Assembly: GCA_017881705.1 (NCBI GenBank)
Contig: JADGQP010000154.1
Coordinates: 1 to 14,732, forward strand
Length of the DNA: 14,732 nucleotides
Origin: Christensenellaceae bacterium
GTDB taxonomy: Bacteria; Bacillota; Clostridia; Christensenellales; Aristaeellaceae
Direction: 5' to 3'
Position numbers and translations under genes: made by a program. Below are positions 7,373 to 14,404 of the stretch, in pieces. Every line of letters begins with the position of its first letter. Within the stretch, counting starts at the first letter, position 1. Below the pieces are notes generated by a model, which did no database searches, was not told the DNA's origin, and saw only the letters and a program-made list of their open reading frames with translations.

Positions 7373-7427
7373 GCGGTACCTCCTCGGCGAACAGGCATAG
7401 GTTCTCGACAGTCTGCTGTTTTACGCT

Positions 7428-8789
7428 TTATTTCAAAGCGTTCACGATTTGCTTGTAAATTTCGCCGCGCTGCTCATAATCGCGGAACATATCAAAACTC
7501 GCGCACGCAGGAGAAAGCAGTACGTTGCCGCCCGATACGGCCAACGCGCGCGCCTTGAAAACCGCGTCTTCCATGCTGTAAGCCTGCGTAACATCCGCAT
7601 AGTCGGCCAGCTCCAGCGTATGGGTAATCTGCCTTGCCGTTTCCCCCATGACCACGATATGTGAAATTTGCCCGCTCGATACAATTTCCAGACAGAGCGG
7701 CATAAAATCCGTGTGTTTATCGTAGCCGCCCAAAATCAAAACCGTCGGCGCTTTCATGCTTTGCACGGCTTTGATGGTGCTGTCCACGTTGGTGCCTTTG
7801 CTGTCGTTAATGTAGGTTACGCCATCAAGTACACGCACTTTTTCGATACGGTGCTCCACCCCCGTGAAGGATTGGAGCGTGTGGCGTATTACCGCCGCCG
7901 GCACGCCACGGCATGAGGCCATAGCGGCGGCCGCCAGCGCGTTTTCCAGGTTGTGCGGCCCGGGGATCAGGATTTGGTCCGCATCGCAGATGGGCTTCGA
8001 TACGCCGTCCCAACGCCATACGATTTTACCGTTTTCCACATCGGCGCCGTTTTCCACGCGCTGTGTACGCGAGAAAAACGCCACACGTGCCTTAAGCTTA
8101 TCCGCCATTTTGAAAAGAATGGGGTCGTCCATGTTCAGCACGGCCACATCGTCCGCGGTCTGGTTCTCAAAGATCCGCTGTTTCATGCGAATGTACTGTT
8201 CCATCGTACCGTGGCGGTTGAGGTGATCTTCCGTTATGTTGAGCAGCGCAGCTACGCAGGGATGGAATGTTTTCACACTTTCCAGCTGAAAGCTGGATAC
8301 TTCCGTAACAATCACGTCGCCCTTTTTACTGCTGATCGCGGCGGCGCAAAGCGGGTAGCCAATGTTGCCTGCCACGTAAGTCACGCGGCCTGCGTTTTCA
8401 AACATTTTACCCAAAAGCGTTACGGTAGTAGTTTTTCCGTTGGTGCCCGAAACCGCCAATATGTCGCCCTGCGCAAGCATAAACCCAAGTTCCAGTTCGC
8501 CAATCAGCGGTACGGCGTTTTCCCGGGCCGCTTTGGCAATCGGCGAGTCGATGGGTACGCCGGGGCTGATAACGACCAGATCGCAGCCGTCCAGCAGCAC
8601 AAACGGATCTTCGCCCAGGTGAAATTCGCACGCCGTGCCCCGAAGCGGTTTTAATTCGTCGCCAAATGCGTCGGCCTTTTTAGCGTCGTACAGCACCGGC
8701 ACCGCACCATAGTTTATCAGCAGTTCGGCAGCCGCAATGCCGCTTCGCGCCATGCCAACGATCAGCACCCGTTTTTTCTCAAATTTCAT
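7428..8789 (-). CDS. murD: UDP-N-acetylmuramoyl-L-alanine--D-glutamate ligase MurD
   Basis: MurD adds D-glutamate to UDP-MurNAc-L-Ala in the cytoplasm, using ATP. Counting from the chosen ATG (453 residues): the N-terminal Rossmann domain has VLIVGMARSGIAAAELL and VVISPGVP, the Mur ligase P-loop is GTNGKTTT (115-122), then TEVSSFQLE, NITEDHLNRHGT, the Lys of YIRMKQRIF (likely the carbamylated residue), PHNLENALAA, GVEHRIE, YINDSKGTN and the C-terminal LSPACASFDMF...YEQRG typical of MurD. A GTG at 8822 is in frame immediately after the mraY stop, but the ATG at 8789 has a GGGAGGG site 7 bases ahead and gives the family N-terminus. It is co-transcribed with mraY. Confidence 0.96.
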   Translation of the reverse strand: MKFEKKRVLIVGMARSGIAAAELLINYGAVPVLYDAKKADAFGDELKPLRGTACEFHLGEDPFVLLDGCDLVVISPGVPIDSPIAKAARENAVPLIGELELGFMLAQGDILAVSGTNGKTTTVTLLGKMFENAGRVTYVAGNIGYPLCAAAISSKKGDVIVTEVSSFQLESVKTFHPCVAALLNITEDHLNRHGTMEQYIRMKQRIFENQTADDVAVLNMDDPILFKMADKLKARVAFFSRTQRVENGADVENGKIVWRWDGVSKPICDADQILIPGPHNLENALAAAAMASCRGVPAAVIRHTLQSFTGVEHRIEKVRVLDGVTYINDSKGTNVDSTIKAVQSMKAPTVLILGGYDKHTDFMPLCLEIVSSGQISHIVVMGETARQITHTLELADYADVTQAYSMEDAVFKARALAVSGGNVLLSPACASFDMFRDYEQRGEIYKQIVNALK

Positions 8790-8823
8790 TCCAACACCCT
8801 CCCGCGTGAACCGCGGTTTCACA

Positions 8824-9834
8824 TTATATCAGGGAAAGCACCGCAACGATCGATAAAACGCCCGTGACCGCTGTGTACATGGCGACAATCTGCGGCTCGG
8901 TCATCCCGCACTTTTCAAAGTGGTGATGTATCGGCGACATCTTAAAAATGCGTTTCCCATGTGTCGCCTTAAAGTAGGTTCTCTGAATAATGACCGATAA
9001 GGAACTGGCGATCATGGTCGCGGCGGTAAGCAGCAGCAGAATCGGCATTCTCAGTACCATCGCCATGGCAACAGTTGCACCGCCGATGAACATGCTGCCC
9101 GTGTCGCCCATAAACACCTTGGCCGGATAGAAATTAAACCATAAAAAGCCGATGCACGTGCCTGCGAGCGTAAGACTAACCAACGCAACGTTTGCGTAGT
9201 TTCCGGCAATGGAGGGAAACATCGCCGATCCCGCCGTTACCGCGCCCAGCAGCGATATCACCGTCCATGCGATCGAACTGACGGACGCAACGCTGGCCAG
9301 CAACCCATCCAGCCCATCCTGCAGGTTAGCGCTATTTATGATGAATACGATCAATACAGTCATCACAGGCACATACCACGGGCCCATATCCCAAACGATG
9401 TTCCACAGGGGGATCACAATTTTGGTGCCAATGGCGGGTGTCAGCGCGCAAAAGAACGAAAAAGCGGCGCCAATTACCGTTTGCGCAACGACTTTCTGCC
9501 ACCATACCAGACCGAGGTTTCTTTTCTGCACAACCTTAATATAGTCATCCGCAAAGCCGATCGCCATGCTAAACAGTGAAAAGATAATAATCGCAAGGCC
9601 AAAATCCGTGTCCGAATACCACACCAGATGCAGCGCCAATGCGATCGCTGTGGTAACCAAGGCAAAAATCAGACCGCCCATGGTAGGGGTGCCCTGCTTT
9701 GCTTTATGGGTTTCCGGCCCCAATTCATATACCGTTTGCCCGATTTTTAGTTTCCGTAAAATCGGCAGCACGCGCGGCGTGATGGTAAGCATTGCAACTA
9801 CCGAAAGAATAAAAGCAAAAATCAGCCTGAGCAT
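8824..9834 (-). CDS. mraY: Phospho-N-acetylmuramoyl-pentapeptide transferase MraY
   Basis: MraY transfers phospho-MurNAc-pentapeptide from UDP to undecaprenyl phosphate, forming lipid I at the inner face of the membrane. The 336-residue polytopic protein has about ten hydrophobic segments. It keeps the family motifs: HKAKQGTPTMGG near residue 43, the metal/lipid-binding DDYIKV, NSANLQDGLDGLL (usual form NLTDGLDGLA, here Q for T), VFMGDTGS, and MSPIHHHFE near the C-terminus. The ATG at 9834 has a GGGGAG site about 10 bases upstream. It lies 20 bases after murE and its stop nearly touches murD. murF, usually between murE and mraY, is missing here. Confidence 0.97.
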   Translation of the reverse strand: MLRLIFAFILSVVAMLTITPRVLPILRKLKIGQTVYELGPETHKAKQGTPTMGGLIFALVTTAIALALHLVWYSDTDFGLAIIIFSLFSMAIGFADDYIKVVQKRNLGLVWWQKVVAQTVIGAAFSFFCALTPAIGTKIVIPLWNIVWDMGPWYVPVMTVLIVFIINSANLQDGLDGLLASVASVSSIAWTVISLLGAVTAGSAMFPSIAGNYANVALVSLTLAGTCIGFLWFNFYPAKVFMGDTGSMFIGGATVAMAMVLRMPILLLLTAATMIASSLSVIIQRTYFKATHGKRIFKMSPIHHHFEKCGMTEPQIVAMYTAVTGVLSIVAVLSLI

Positions 9835-9854
9835 ACGCTACGCACTCCCCGCCG

Positions 9855-11333
9855 TTATTCTTTAGCGCCCGTTTCGCCTCGAAGCTCCTGTAACAATTCC
9901 TGTACGACCACCTTTTCATCAAACGGGCGCTTCACGCCCATCACGTCCTGGTAGGTTTCATGCCCTTTGCCTGCCAGAATAATCACGTCTCCGGCGCGGC
10001 CCATTTTCAACGCGTAGCGAATGGCTTCGCGGCGGTTTTCGATCACGGTATACTTGCCGTGAGTGGGTTTCATGCCTTCCTCAATCGCTTCCAAAATCGC
10101 GTCCGGGTCTTCTGTGCGGGGGTTGTCGCTGGTTAGAATGGAGAAATCCGCCAGTCGACCGCCGATTTCACCCATTATCGGGCGCTTGCCATGGTCGCGG
10201 TCGCCTCCGCAGCCGAACAGGACAATCAGGCGCTTCTTGGTGAACATACGCACTGTGGTGAGGATATTTTCCAATGCGTCCGGCGAGTGAGAATAGTCCA
10301 AAATCACTTTGTAGGGCGTTCCGGTGTCCAGCATTTCAATGCGGCCGGGAACCGCTTTAACGTTTCGCAGGCCCTCGCAAATGGAGGTTTTATCAACGCC
10401 TGCGATCATGGCCAGCGACGCGGCCGCCAGCGCGTTGTAAACGTTGAACATGCCGGTCATCTGCATTTGCACTTCCATGGTTTCAACGCCGCGTAGTTGA
10501 ATGGAAAAATTCACGCCGTTCTCGCTGATCTCGATATCACGCGCGAACAGATCGGCATTCCCGCTGATGCCATATGTCAGGTAGGGAACTTTTAAATCCT
10601 TGAGAATATCGGCGGAAGATTCCTCGTCCACGTTCAGCGCTGCGTTTAGCACCTGCCCGCCCACAAAAAAGCTCTTTTTTGTTAAAAAGTAATTTTCCAT
10701 CGTCTGAAAATAGTCCAGATGATCCTGCGAAAGGTTAGTATACCCGGCCGCCTCGAACGTTAGGCCGTCTAAACGGTGCATATCGATAGCGTGCGCGCTT
10801 ACCTCCATGCTCACAGCCTCTACGCCAGCGTCCACCATTTGCCGGAAGCAGCGGTGCAGGTCGATGGGATCGGGCGTGGTAAGGTTGCTGTGAATATGCT
10901 CGTTACTGATCATATTGCCGGTCGTGCCGATCAGTCCCATTTTATATCCGGCGTTTTCCATAATCGATTTAAACAGATAGCTGGTCGTCGTTTTGCCTTT
11001 TGTGCCGGACACGCCGAAAAGGCGCAGTTTTTGAGCCGGATGTCCAAAAAATGCGCCCGCGATGTAGGCCATGGCCGAGCGAACATTTTGCAGGCTTACC
11101 TGAGGCACGTCGATCTGCGGCAAAATTCGATCGACAATCAGCGCCACGCAGCCGTTTTGTACTGCTTGCGCCGCAAAATCGTGTGCGTCAAAGCGCGCGC
11201 CCTCAATGCAGAAAAACAGGCCGTTCTTTGTTTTCGTCCGGCTGTCAAGGGTCAATGCGTTGATATCTGTATTCAGGTTACCCTTGGTTTCGATAATCCC
11301 CGTAACGTCTTGAAGGAGTTCACCCAGCAGCAT
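9855..11333 (-). CDS. murE: UDP-MurNAc-L-Ala-D-Glu--2,6-diaminopimelate ligase MurE
   Basis: MurE adds the third stem-peptide residue to the nucleotide precursor. Counting from the chosen ATG (492 residues): LTLDSR near residue 28 in the UDP-binding domain, P-loop GTKGKTTT (110-117), TTPDP (152-156), MEVSAHA (176-182), a Lys pair in NYFLTKKSFF (likely the carbamylated Lys), PGRIEML, DYSHSPDAL, GCGGDRDHGKRP and TSDNPRTEDP. The DNPR motif (403-406) is the known signature of the meso-diaminopimelate-specific form, as opposed to the lysine-adding enzymes. I choose ATG 11333 because a GGAGG site is 8 bases ahead; the TTG at 11348 overlaps that site. It is preceded by a 347-base gap with its own candidate promoter. 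Confidence 0.96.
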   Translation of the reverse strand: MLLGELLQDVTGIIETKGNLNTDINALTLDSRTKTKNGLFFCIEGARFDAHDFAAQAVQNGCVALIVDRILPQIDVPQVSLQNVRSAMAYIAGAFFGHPAQKLRLFGVSGTKGKTTTSYLFKSIMENAGYKMGLIGTTGNMISNEHIHSNLTTPDPIDLHRCFRQMVDAGVEAVSMEVSAHAIDMHRLDGLTFEAAGYTNLSQDHLDYFQTMENYFLTKKSFFVGGQVLNAALNVDEESSADILKDLKVPYLTYGISGNADLFARDIEISENGVNFSIQLRGVETMEVQMQMTGMFNVYNALAAASLAMIAGVDKTSICEGLRNVKAVPGRIEMLDTGTPYKVILDYSHSPDALENILTTVRMFTKKRLIVLFGCGGDRDHGKRPIMGEIGGRLADFSILTSDNPRTEDPDAILEAIEEGMKPTHGKYTVIENRREAIRYALKMGRAGDVIILAGKGHETYQDVMGVKRPFDEKVVVQELLQELRGETGAKE

Positions 11334-11394
11334 ATTGCCAGCCTCCAAAATGAATGCTATGGACTTAAGGCGATATCACATGGCCACATAAAAG

Positions 11395-11432
11395 TTTGGT
11401 TTGGCGCCCTTATGCGCCCATGAATAACCAAA
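11395..11432 (-). repeat. Two-part stem-loop in the murE leader
   Basis: TTTGGTT (11395-11401) pairs with 11426-11432, and inside it GGCGC (11403-11407) pairs with 11414-11418 around a 6-base loop. On the minus-strand RNA it is followed by CTTTTATG, so it could be a weak attenuator ahead of murE. Its role is inferred only from position. Confidence 0.4.
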
Positions 11433-11538
11433 GCGGATGCCATGTTGAGCGGGTTTGCTCTCCGTCCGATCGGCTGTTTTCGAAATGCCTTTTTTCGGAC
11501 GTTCGCCCCGTCCCTCTACCACCCCGCATACGGTATAT

Positions 11539-11567
11539 AAATTAACACAATCGCTTCGATTTGTCCA
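11539..11567 (-). promoter_or_regulatory. Candidate murE promoter
   Basis: TGGACA (11562-11567), 17 bases, and TAATTT (11539-11544) preceded by TG (extended -10) stand on the minus strand. The predicted start near 11532 falls within the odd palindrome ATACSGTAT (11528-11536) that also forms the core of the repeat in the ftsA leader. The -10 is weak. Confidence 0.5.
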
Positions 11568-11680
11568 GCGTGAGTAGTATGCGGCAAACTCGTGACGAAA
11601 GGGAATCTTTTTATGGAGTAAAAAGGCGCTTTCCGGGCGATGTACGTGCCTGCTCCACCCCACACCTGATCCCTTTTGCT

Positions 11681-12289
11681 TTATTCTCCCTCGGCTGGCG
11701 CCGTTTCGCCCGTCGTTTGGGTTGCTGCCGAAGCGCTTACATGTGCCTGGCTATCCCTTGGGCGGGTATCCACAGCCGTCAGGTGAATCGCTTGCGTGGA
11801 ACTGGCGGGAACCATATCCAGATCCTGCGAGGCTGTATAACAAATGGTGGCCGCATCGGACGCTTCCGTGATCTTCGCGCGCAGGTCGTTGTTTTGTGTC
11901 TGAATGCTTTCAATACGTTCCTGCTCGGCCTGCAAATTGCGCTGCCGCTGAAGCAGTGTGCCCTGCTGTACCAATAATATAACCGCGCACAAAAGTATTA
12001 CGCCAAAGATGAGCGCCACGGCGTAACGCAGCGGGATCCGTATGCCTTTTTCTTTTTGCCGGGCTTGTACGGCCGCGTTCATTTTATCAAAATCCAAATC
12101 AAGGCGATGCACTTCCATCCGAAGCGCCTGGGTGCGGCCGCGGCGGCGGGCATCCTTTTTGAGCATGCCGGTCAAAGGGTCCACGTCACCGTTGGGTAAA
12201 AATACGGAGGAGCGCACGTAAAAACGATCGGTCGGCTGAAAACAGCGACTGTCATACGCCTGATAAGGATTATACGCAACTTGTGACAT
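11681..12289 (-). CDS. ftsL: FtsL-like divisome protein with long N-terminal extension
   Basis: FtsL forms a coiled coil with FtsB/DivIC and bridges FtsQ to the septal synthase. This 202-residue protein has a basic cytoplasmic part (1-86), one membrane helix (about 87-107, YAVALIFGVILLCAVILLV), a Q/E/R/N-rich coiled coil (about 108-145), and a segment ATICYTASQDLDMVPASS (147-164) like the conserved end of FtsL/DivIC proteins. A Ser/Ala/Thr-rich tail follows. Typical FtsL is about 100-120 residues, so both the cytoplasmic part and the tail are long. AAGGAGAG precedes the ATG by about 9 bases. It follows mraZ after 27 bases with no rsmH between. The identity rests on topology and position more than on sequence, so a DivIC-like protein is possible. 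Confidence 0.78.
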   Translation of the reverse strand: MSQVAYNPYQAYDSRCFQPTDRFYVRSSVFLPNGDVDPLTGMLKKDARRRGRTQALRMEVHRLDLDFDKMNAAVQARQKEKGIRIPLRYAVALIFGVILLCAVILLVQQGTLLQRQRNLQAEQERIESIQTQNNDLRAKITEASDAATICYTASQDLDMVPASSTQAIHLTAVDTRPRDSQAHVSASAATQTTGETAPAEGE

Positions 12290-12316
12290 GTTCCTTGACT
12301 CTCCTTTTTTACACGA

Positions 12317-12823
12317 TCAATCTGCGTCAAGATCGCCCAGTTCTTCCAGTATCTCGTCTTTGTTGGTCATAAATTCTTGGTCGTCTTCGGTGGCTTGCTG
12401 TGCGTCTACGATGCGCACGTGATTGTACCCACCGCTGATTTCCAGATCCTTGGCTTCCGAAAGGATCCGTTGGCGCAGTTTTGGGGGGAGCAGCAGCCTT
12501 CCCTGCGCGTCCGGCTGCATATCGCGGTAGCTGAGCTTGTAAAACTGCATAGTATAGCTTTGTACGAAAGGTTTTCGCTGGTTCATCCGGCTCAGTTCGG
12601 CAAGAATTTCGTCGAAAACCACATCGGGATAGAGCGCAATGCCGTTAAAATCACGGGTCGGCCCGATGGTAAAGGTATCTCCCAGCGCGTCGCGGTAGGC
12701 GTTGGGGATAATAATCCGTCCCTTCGCGTCGATCGAATGGGAGTAACTGCCGAAGAACGTGAACTTTTTGGGCGGTTCGGCGCTTTGTACGACGGCGTTC
12801 TCTAAACCGACGTTCTCGTCCAA
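12317..12823 (-). CDS. mraZ: Transcriptional regulator MraZ
   Basis: MraZ is an AbrB-fold DNA-binding protein that forms rings and represses the dcw operon from TGG-type repeats in its own promoter. The two swapped-hairpin halves each carry the DxxGR motif: SIDAKGRIIIPNAYRDAL (30-47) and PDAQGRLLLPPKLR (104-117). The reading frame has no ATG before these motifs. I place the start at TTG 12823 because GGAGGGGG (12829-12836) is spaced 5 bases from it; an upstream TTG at 12838 lies inside that site. The result, 168 residues, exceeds the usual size near 143 because of about 20 extra N-terminal residues and an acidic C-terminal tail. It is the first gene of the cluster, 27 bases before ftsL. Confidence 0.94.
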   Translation of the reverse strand: MDENVGLENAVVQSAEPPKKFTFFGSYSHSIDAKGRIIIPNAYRDALGDTFTIGPTRDFNGIALYPDVVFDEILAELSRMNQRKPFVQSYTMQFYKLSYRDMQPDAQGRLLLPPKLRQRILSEAKDLEISGGYNHVRIVDAQQATEDDQEFMTNKDEILEELGDLDAD

Positions 12824-12828
12824 TCGCT

Positions 12829-12836
12829 CCCCCTCC
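12829..12836 (-). promoter_or_regulatory. mraZ ribosome binding site supporting a TTG start
   Basis: GGAGGGGG on the minus strand lies 5 bases before TTG 12823. It is the only well-placed site, and the frame offers no ATG or GTG before the conserved MraZ fold. Confidence 0.6.
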
Positions 12837-12841
12837 AATCT

Positions 12842-12894
12842 CCACTTTTCACCACGCTATGGGCTTTAACACCATTATGAACCACTTTCACCCA
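12842..12894 (-). promoter_or_regulatory. MraZ operator: five TGG boxes at 10-bp period
   Basis: On the minus strand TGG occurs at 12894-12892, 12884-12882, 12874-12872, 12854-12852 and 12844-12842, i.e. exactly 10 bases apart with one register (12864-12862) occupied by GCC. MraZ proteins are known to bind direct TGGG- or AAAGTGG-type repeats at this spacing. Two boxes here read AAAGTGG. The first three overlap the promoter and the last two lie in the leader. Confidence 0.85.
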
Positions 12895-12903
12895 CCTCGT
12901 CAA
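12874..12903 (-). promoter_or_regulatory. mraZ promoter
   Basis: TTGACG (12898-12903) and CATAAT (12874-12879) on the minus strand are separated by 18 bases, each 5/6 to consensus. Two MraZ boxes lie in the spacer and a third abuts the -10, which fits autorepression by blocking RNA polymerase. Confidence 0.85.
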
Positions 12904-12924
12904 GCAAACATATATTCTGTTTGC
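12904..12924. repeat. Inverted repeat abutting the mraZ -35 element
   Basis: GCAAACA (12904-12910) and TGTTTGC (12918-12924) form a perfect 7-base inverted repeat with a 7-base AT-rich centre, directly upstream of the -35 hexamer. It looks like an operator for a dimeric regulator separate from MraZ. Confidence 0.55.
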
Positions 12925-12982
12925 ATATTTTTTCCTACTTATTTTTACTGTTCGTTCAGCGCCGAAAATGGATTGGAACAAC

Positions 12983-13018
12983 AAAAAAGGCGAACCGCCA
13001 TCACGCGTTTTCGCCTTT
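12983..13018 (-). terminator. Terminator after the metallophosphoesterase gene
   Basis: AAAGGCGAA (12986-12994) pairs perfectly with TTCGCCTTT (13010-13018) around a 15-base loop. On the minus strand it is followed by a T6 run (12988-12983), 30 bases after the stop. It separates the zinc-ribbon/phosphoesterase unit from the mraZ promoter. Confidence 0.88.
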
Positions 13019-13048
13019 AAACTAATTCGGTCTTATGTTTGGCTGCCG

Positions 13049-13774
13049 TTATTCAAGCGTATGCGGATCGTCCCGGGTTTGTGTTTCCATCACCCGAACC
13101 GGTGAAAAATGGATGGCGTCACAGGAAACCAGCCGGTATTCCACCCCGTTATGTTCACCTGTGAAACCACCGTGAATCCCCGCGCCGTGTAAATGCCCGT
13201 ATACACACATCTTAACGCCGTATTCTTCCAAAAGCGCAGAAAACGCGGTATCGTCGCTATCCAGTAAAAGCGGCGGAAAATGGGTCATCGTAAGGATTGG
13301 CAAGCCGAGCTTTTTCGCCTTGTCCAGCGCCATACGCAGGCGTATCAATTCCCGAAGGTAAATTTTTGTTTCCTGTTCGTCCAGCGGAAACTGTTCGGAT
13401 GGGAAATTCCAGCAGCGCGTTCCGCACACAGCCACGCCCTGTAAAGCCACAGCATCGTTTTGCAGGGCGATCATGCCTTGGGGCAGTACGGAACGCAATT
13501 TGGAAATGGAACTCCACCAATAATCATGGTTGCCGCGCAGCAGTACCTTAATGCCCGGTAAACGCGCTATATCCGCAAGATCGCCCATCGCGTCCTGAAA
13601 CTGCATCGCCCAGCTGATATCGCCCGGAATCAGTACGATATCATCCTGACCGACCAGCCTGAGCCAGTTTTCCCGAATGGTATCCATGTGATGATCCCAA
13701 TGGCTGCCAAAAATGTCCATAGGCTTCGCGCCGTTACCGGGCAGGTGCAGATCCCCGATAGCAAATATCGCCAT
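13049..13774 (-). CDS. Calcineurin-like metallophosphoesterase
   Basis: This is a 241-residue cytoplasmic protein of the calcineurin-like phosphoesterase superfamily, of the small YkuE/COG1768-like predicted phosphohydrolase type. The dimetal-site motifs are all present in order: GDLHLPG (7-13), GDISW (51-55), GNHDYWW (81-87), THFPP (164-168) and GHLHG (193-197). There is no signal peptide and no accessory domain. The substrate cannot be deduced. GGAGG lies about 11 bases ahead of the ATG at 13774. It is 53 bases downstream of the zinc-ribbon gene with no terminator between, so the two are probably co-transcribed, and it is followed by a clear terminator. Confidence 0.92.
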   Translation of the reverse strand: MAIFAIGDLHLPGNGAKPMDIFGSHWDHHMDTIRENWLRLVGQDDIVLIPGDISWAMQFQDAMGDLADIARLPGIKVLLRGNHDYWWSSISKLRSVLPQGMIALQNDAVALQGVAVCGTRCWNFPSEQFPLDEQETKIYLRELIRLRMALDKAKKLGLPILTMTHFPPLLLDSDDTAFSALLEEYGVKMCVYGHLHGAGIHGGFTGEHNGVEYRLVSCDAIHFSPVRVMETQTRDDPHTLE

Positions 13775-13827
13775 TCCGCGCCTTTCCTCCCCCGTTTACG
13801 GCACTCACAGCCGCTGACCCGCGTTTT

Positions 13828-14244
13828 TTACTCGTCCTTTTCGGCTGTTTCACTCTCGTCGTCTTCTTTTTGCTCGTCCTCGATAACGCTTTCCAACGAA
13901 AGCTCATTTTCTATCTCGCCATATTCCCGTTCGGGAATATCTTCGTGCACCTGGGGCAGAATCTCATCCATGGTGCTTACGGAATTTAACTCGATGGAGC
14001 TTTCATCCACCGCTTCATGATCCGCTTCGTTATCATCATCGTCCGTTGAGGCATGCTGCATTTCTTTCCAGCAACTCAGGCATACGTCTTTGCCGGGCAG
14101 CGCGGGCGCAGCGTTGCATACCGAGCAAAGCTCCATATCTTCCTGTGCCTGTTCCCCTTTCAGTTCACGCATGCAAACCTTACAGTATTTTTCGCCCTCC
14201 TGAATATAATTAAGCTCGCAGCGCGGGCATTTGACCAACTTCAT
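13828..14244 (-). CDS. Double zinc-ribbon protein with acidic tail, function unknown
   Basis: From the chosen ATG the protein has 138 residues. The N-terminal half carries two four-cysteine metal sites: C6/C9 with C21/C24 (CPRC and CKVC) and C40/C43 with C55/C58 (CSVC and CLSC). The rest (about 66-138) is a low-complexity tail with 31 Asp/Glu in 73 residues, probably disordered. Similar CPRCELNYI-type zinc-ribbon proteins occur as hypotheticals in clostridia, but I do not know their function. The frame extends upstream to 14364, but ATG 14244 has AAGGGAG 8 bases ahead and begins right at the zinc motif. It lies downstream of a strong promoter and a structured leader of about 255 bases. Binding of nucleic acid or a protein partner is possible, but that is only inference. 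Confidence 0.8.
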   Translation of the reverse strand: MKLVKCPRCELNYIQEGEKYCKVCMRELKGEQAQEDMELCSVCNAAPALPGKDVCLSCWKEMQHASTDDDDNEADHEAVDESSIELNSVSTMDEILPQVHEDIPEREYGEIENELSLESVIEDEQKEDDESETAEKDE

Positions 14245-14278
14245 GCAAGGAGCTCCCTTCTTCGGTCCTCTGGTTGCT

Positions 14279-14330
14279 AAAATCCGGCGGATGGTGACGC
14301 TTTGCAATGCTTTTAACCATGGCTTGCCGG
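14279..14330 (-). terminator. Possible weak attenuator before the zinc-ribbon gene
   Basis: On the minus strand CCGGC (14330-14326) can pair with GCCGG (14288-14284) and, inside, ATGG (14320-14317) with CCAT (14294-14291), followed by ATTTT. The stem is interrupted and the loop is large, so this is tentative. Confidence 0.25.
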
Positions 14331-14404
14331 AAACTGCTGTCTTGGTTACGGTATTTTCACGCAAGTACGGTTTTTACATCGCGGAGCCTACGCGTTACGG
14401 ATCT

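Larger units (their letters stand above)
11334..11680 (-). other. 347-base gene-free region where a septal PBP gene usually lies
   Basis: No convincing gene is found. The open frame at 11376-11663 has no ribosome site and an unlikely composition. The region contains a candidate promoter (11539-11567), an AT-rich perfect stem at 11607-11613/11619-11625, and a two-part hairpin at 11395-11432. In most dcw clusters ftsI or spoVD sits here between ftsL and murE; no remnant such as an SxxK or KTG-containing frame was recognised. Confidence 0.6.

Noticed and set aside
11376..11663. Minus-strand 95-codon open frame between ftsL and murE
   Set aside because: It starts at a GTG without a ribosome site, runs through the candidate promoter, and resembles no family; composition looks like translated noncoding sequence.
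14245..14364. Upstream extension of the zinc-ribbon frame (40 extra residues)
   Set aside because: The extension lacks a good ribosome site, overlaps the leader structure, and the ATG at 14244 begins right at the conserved cysteines with a proper site.
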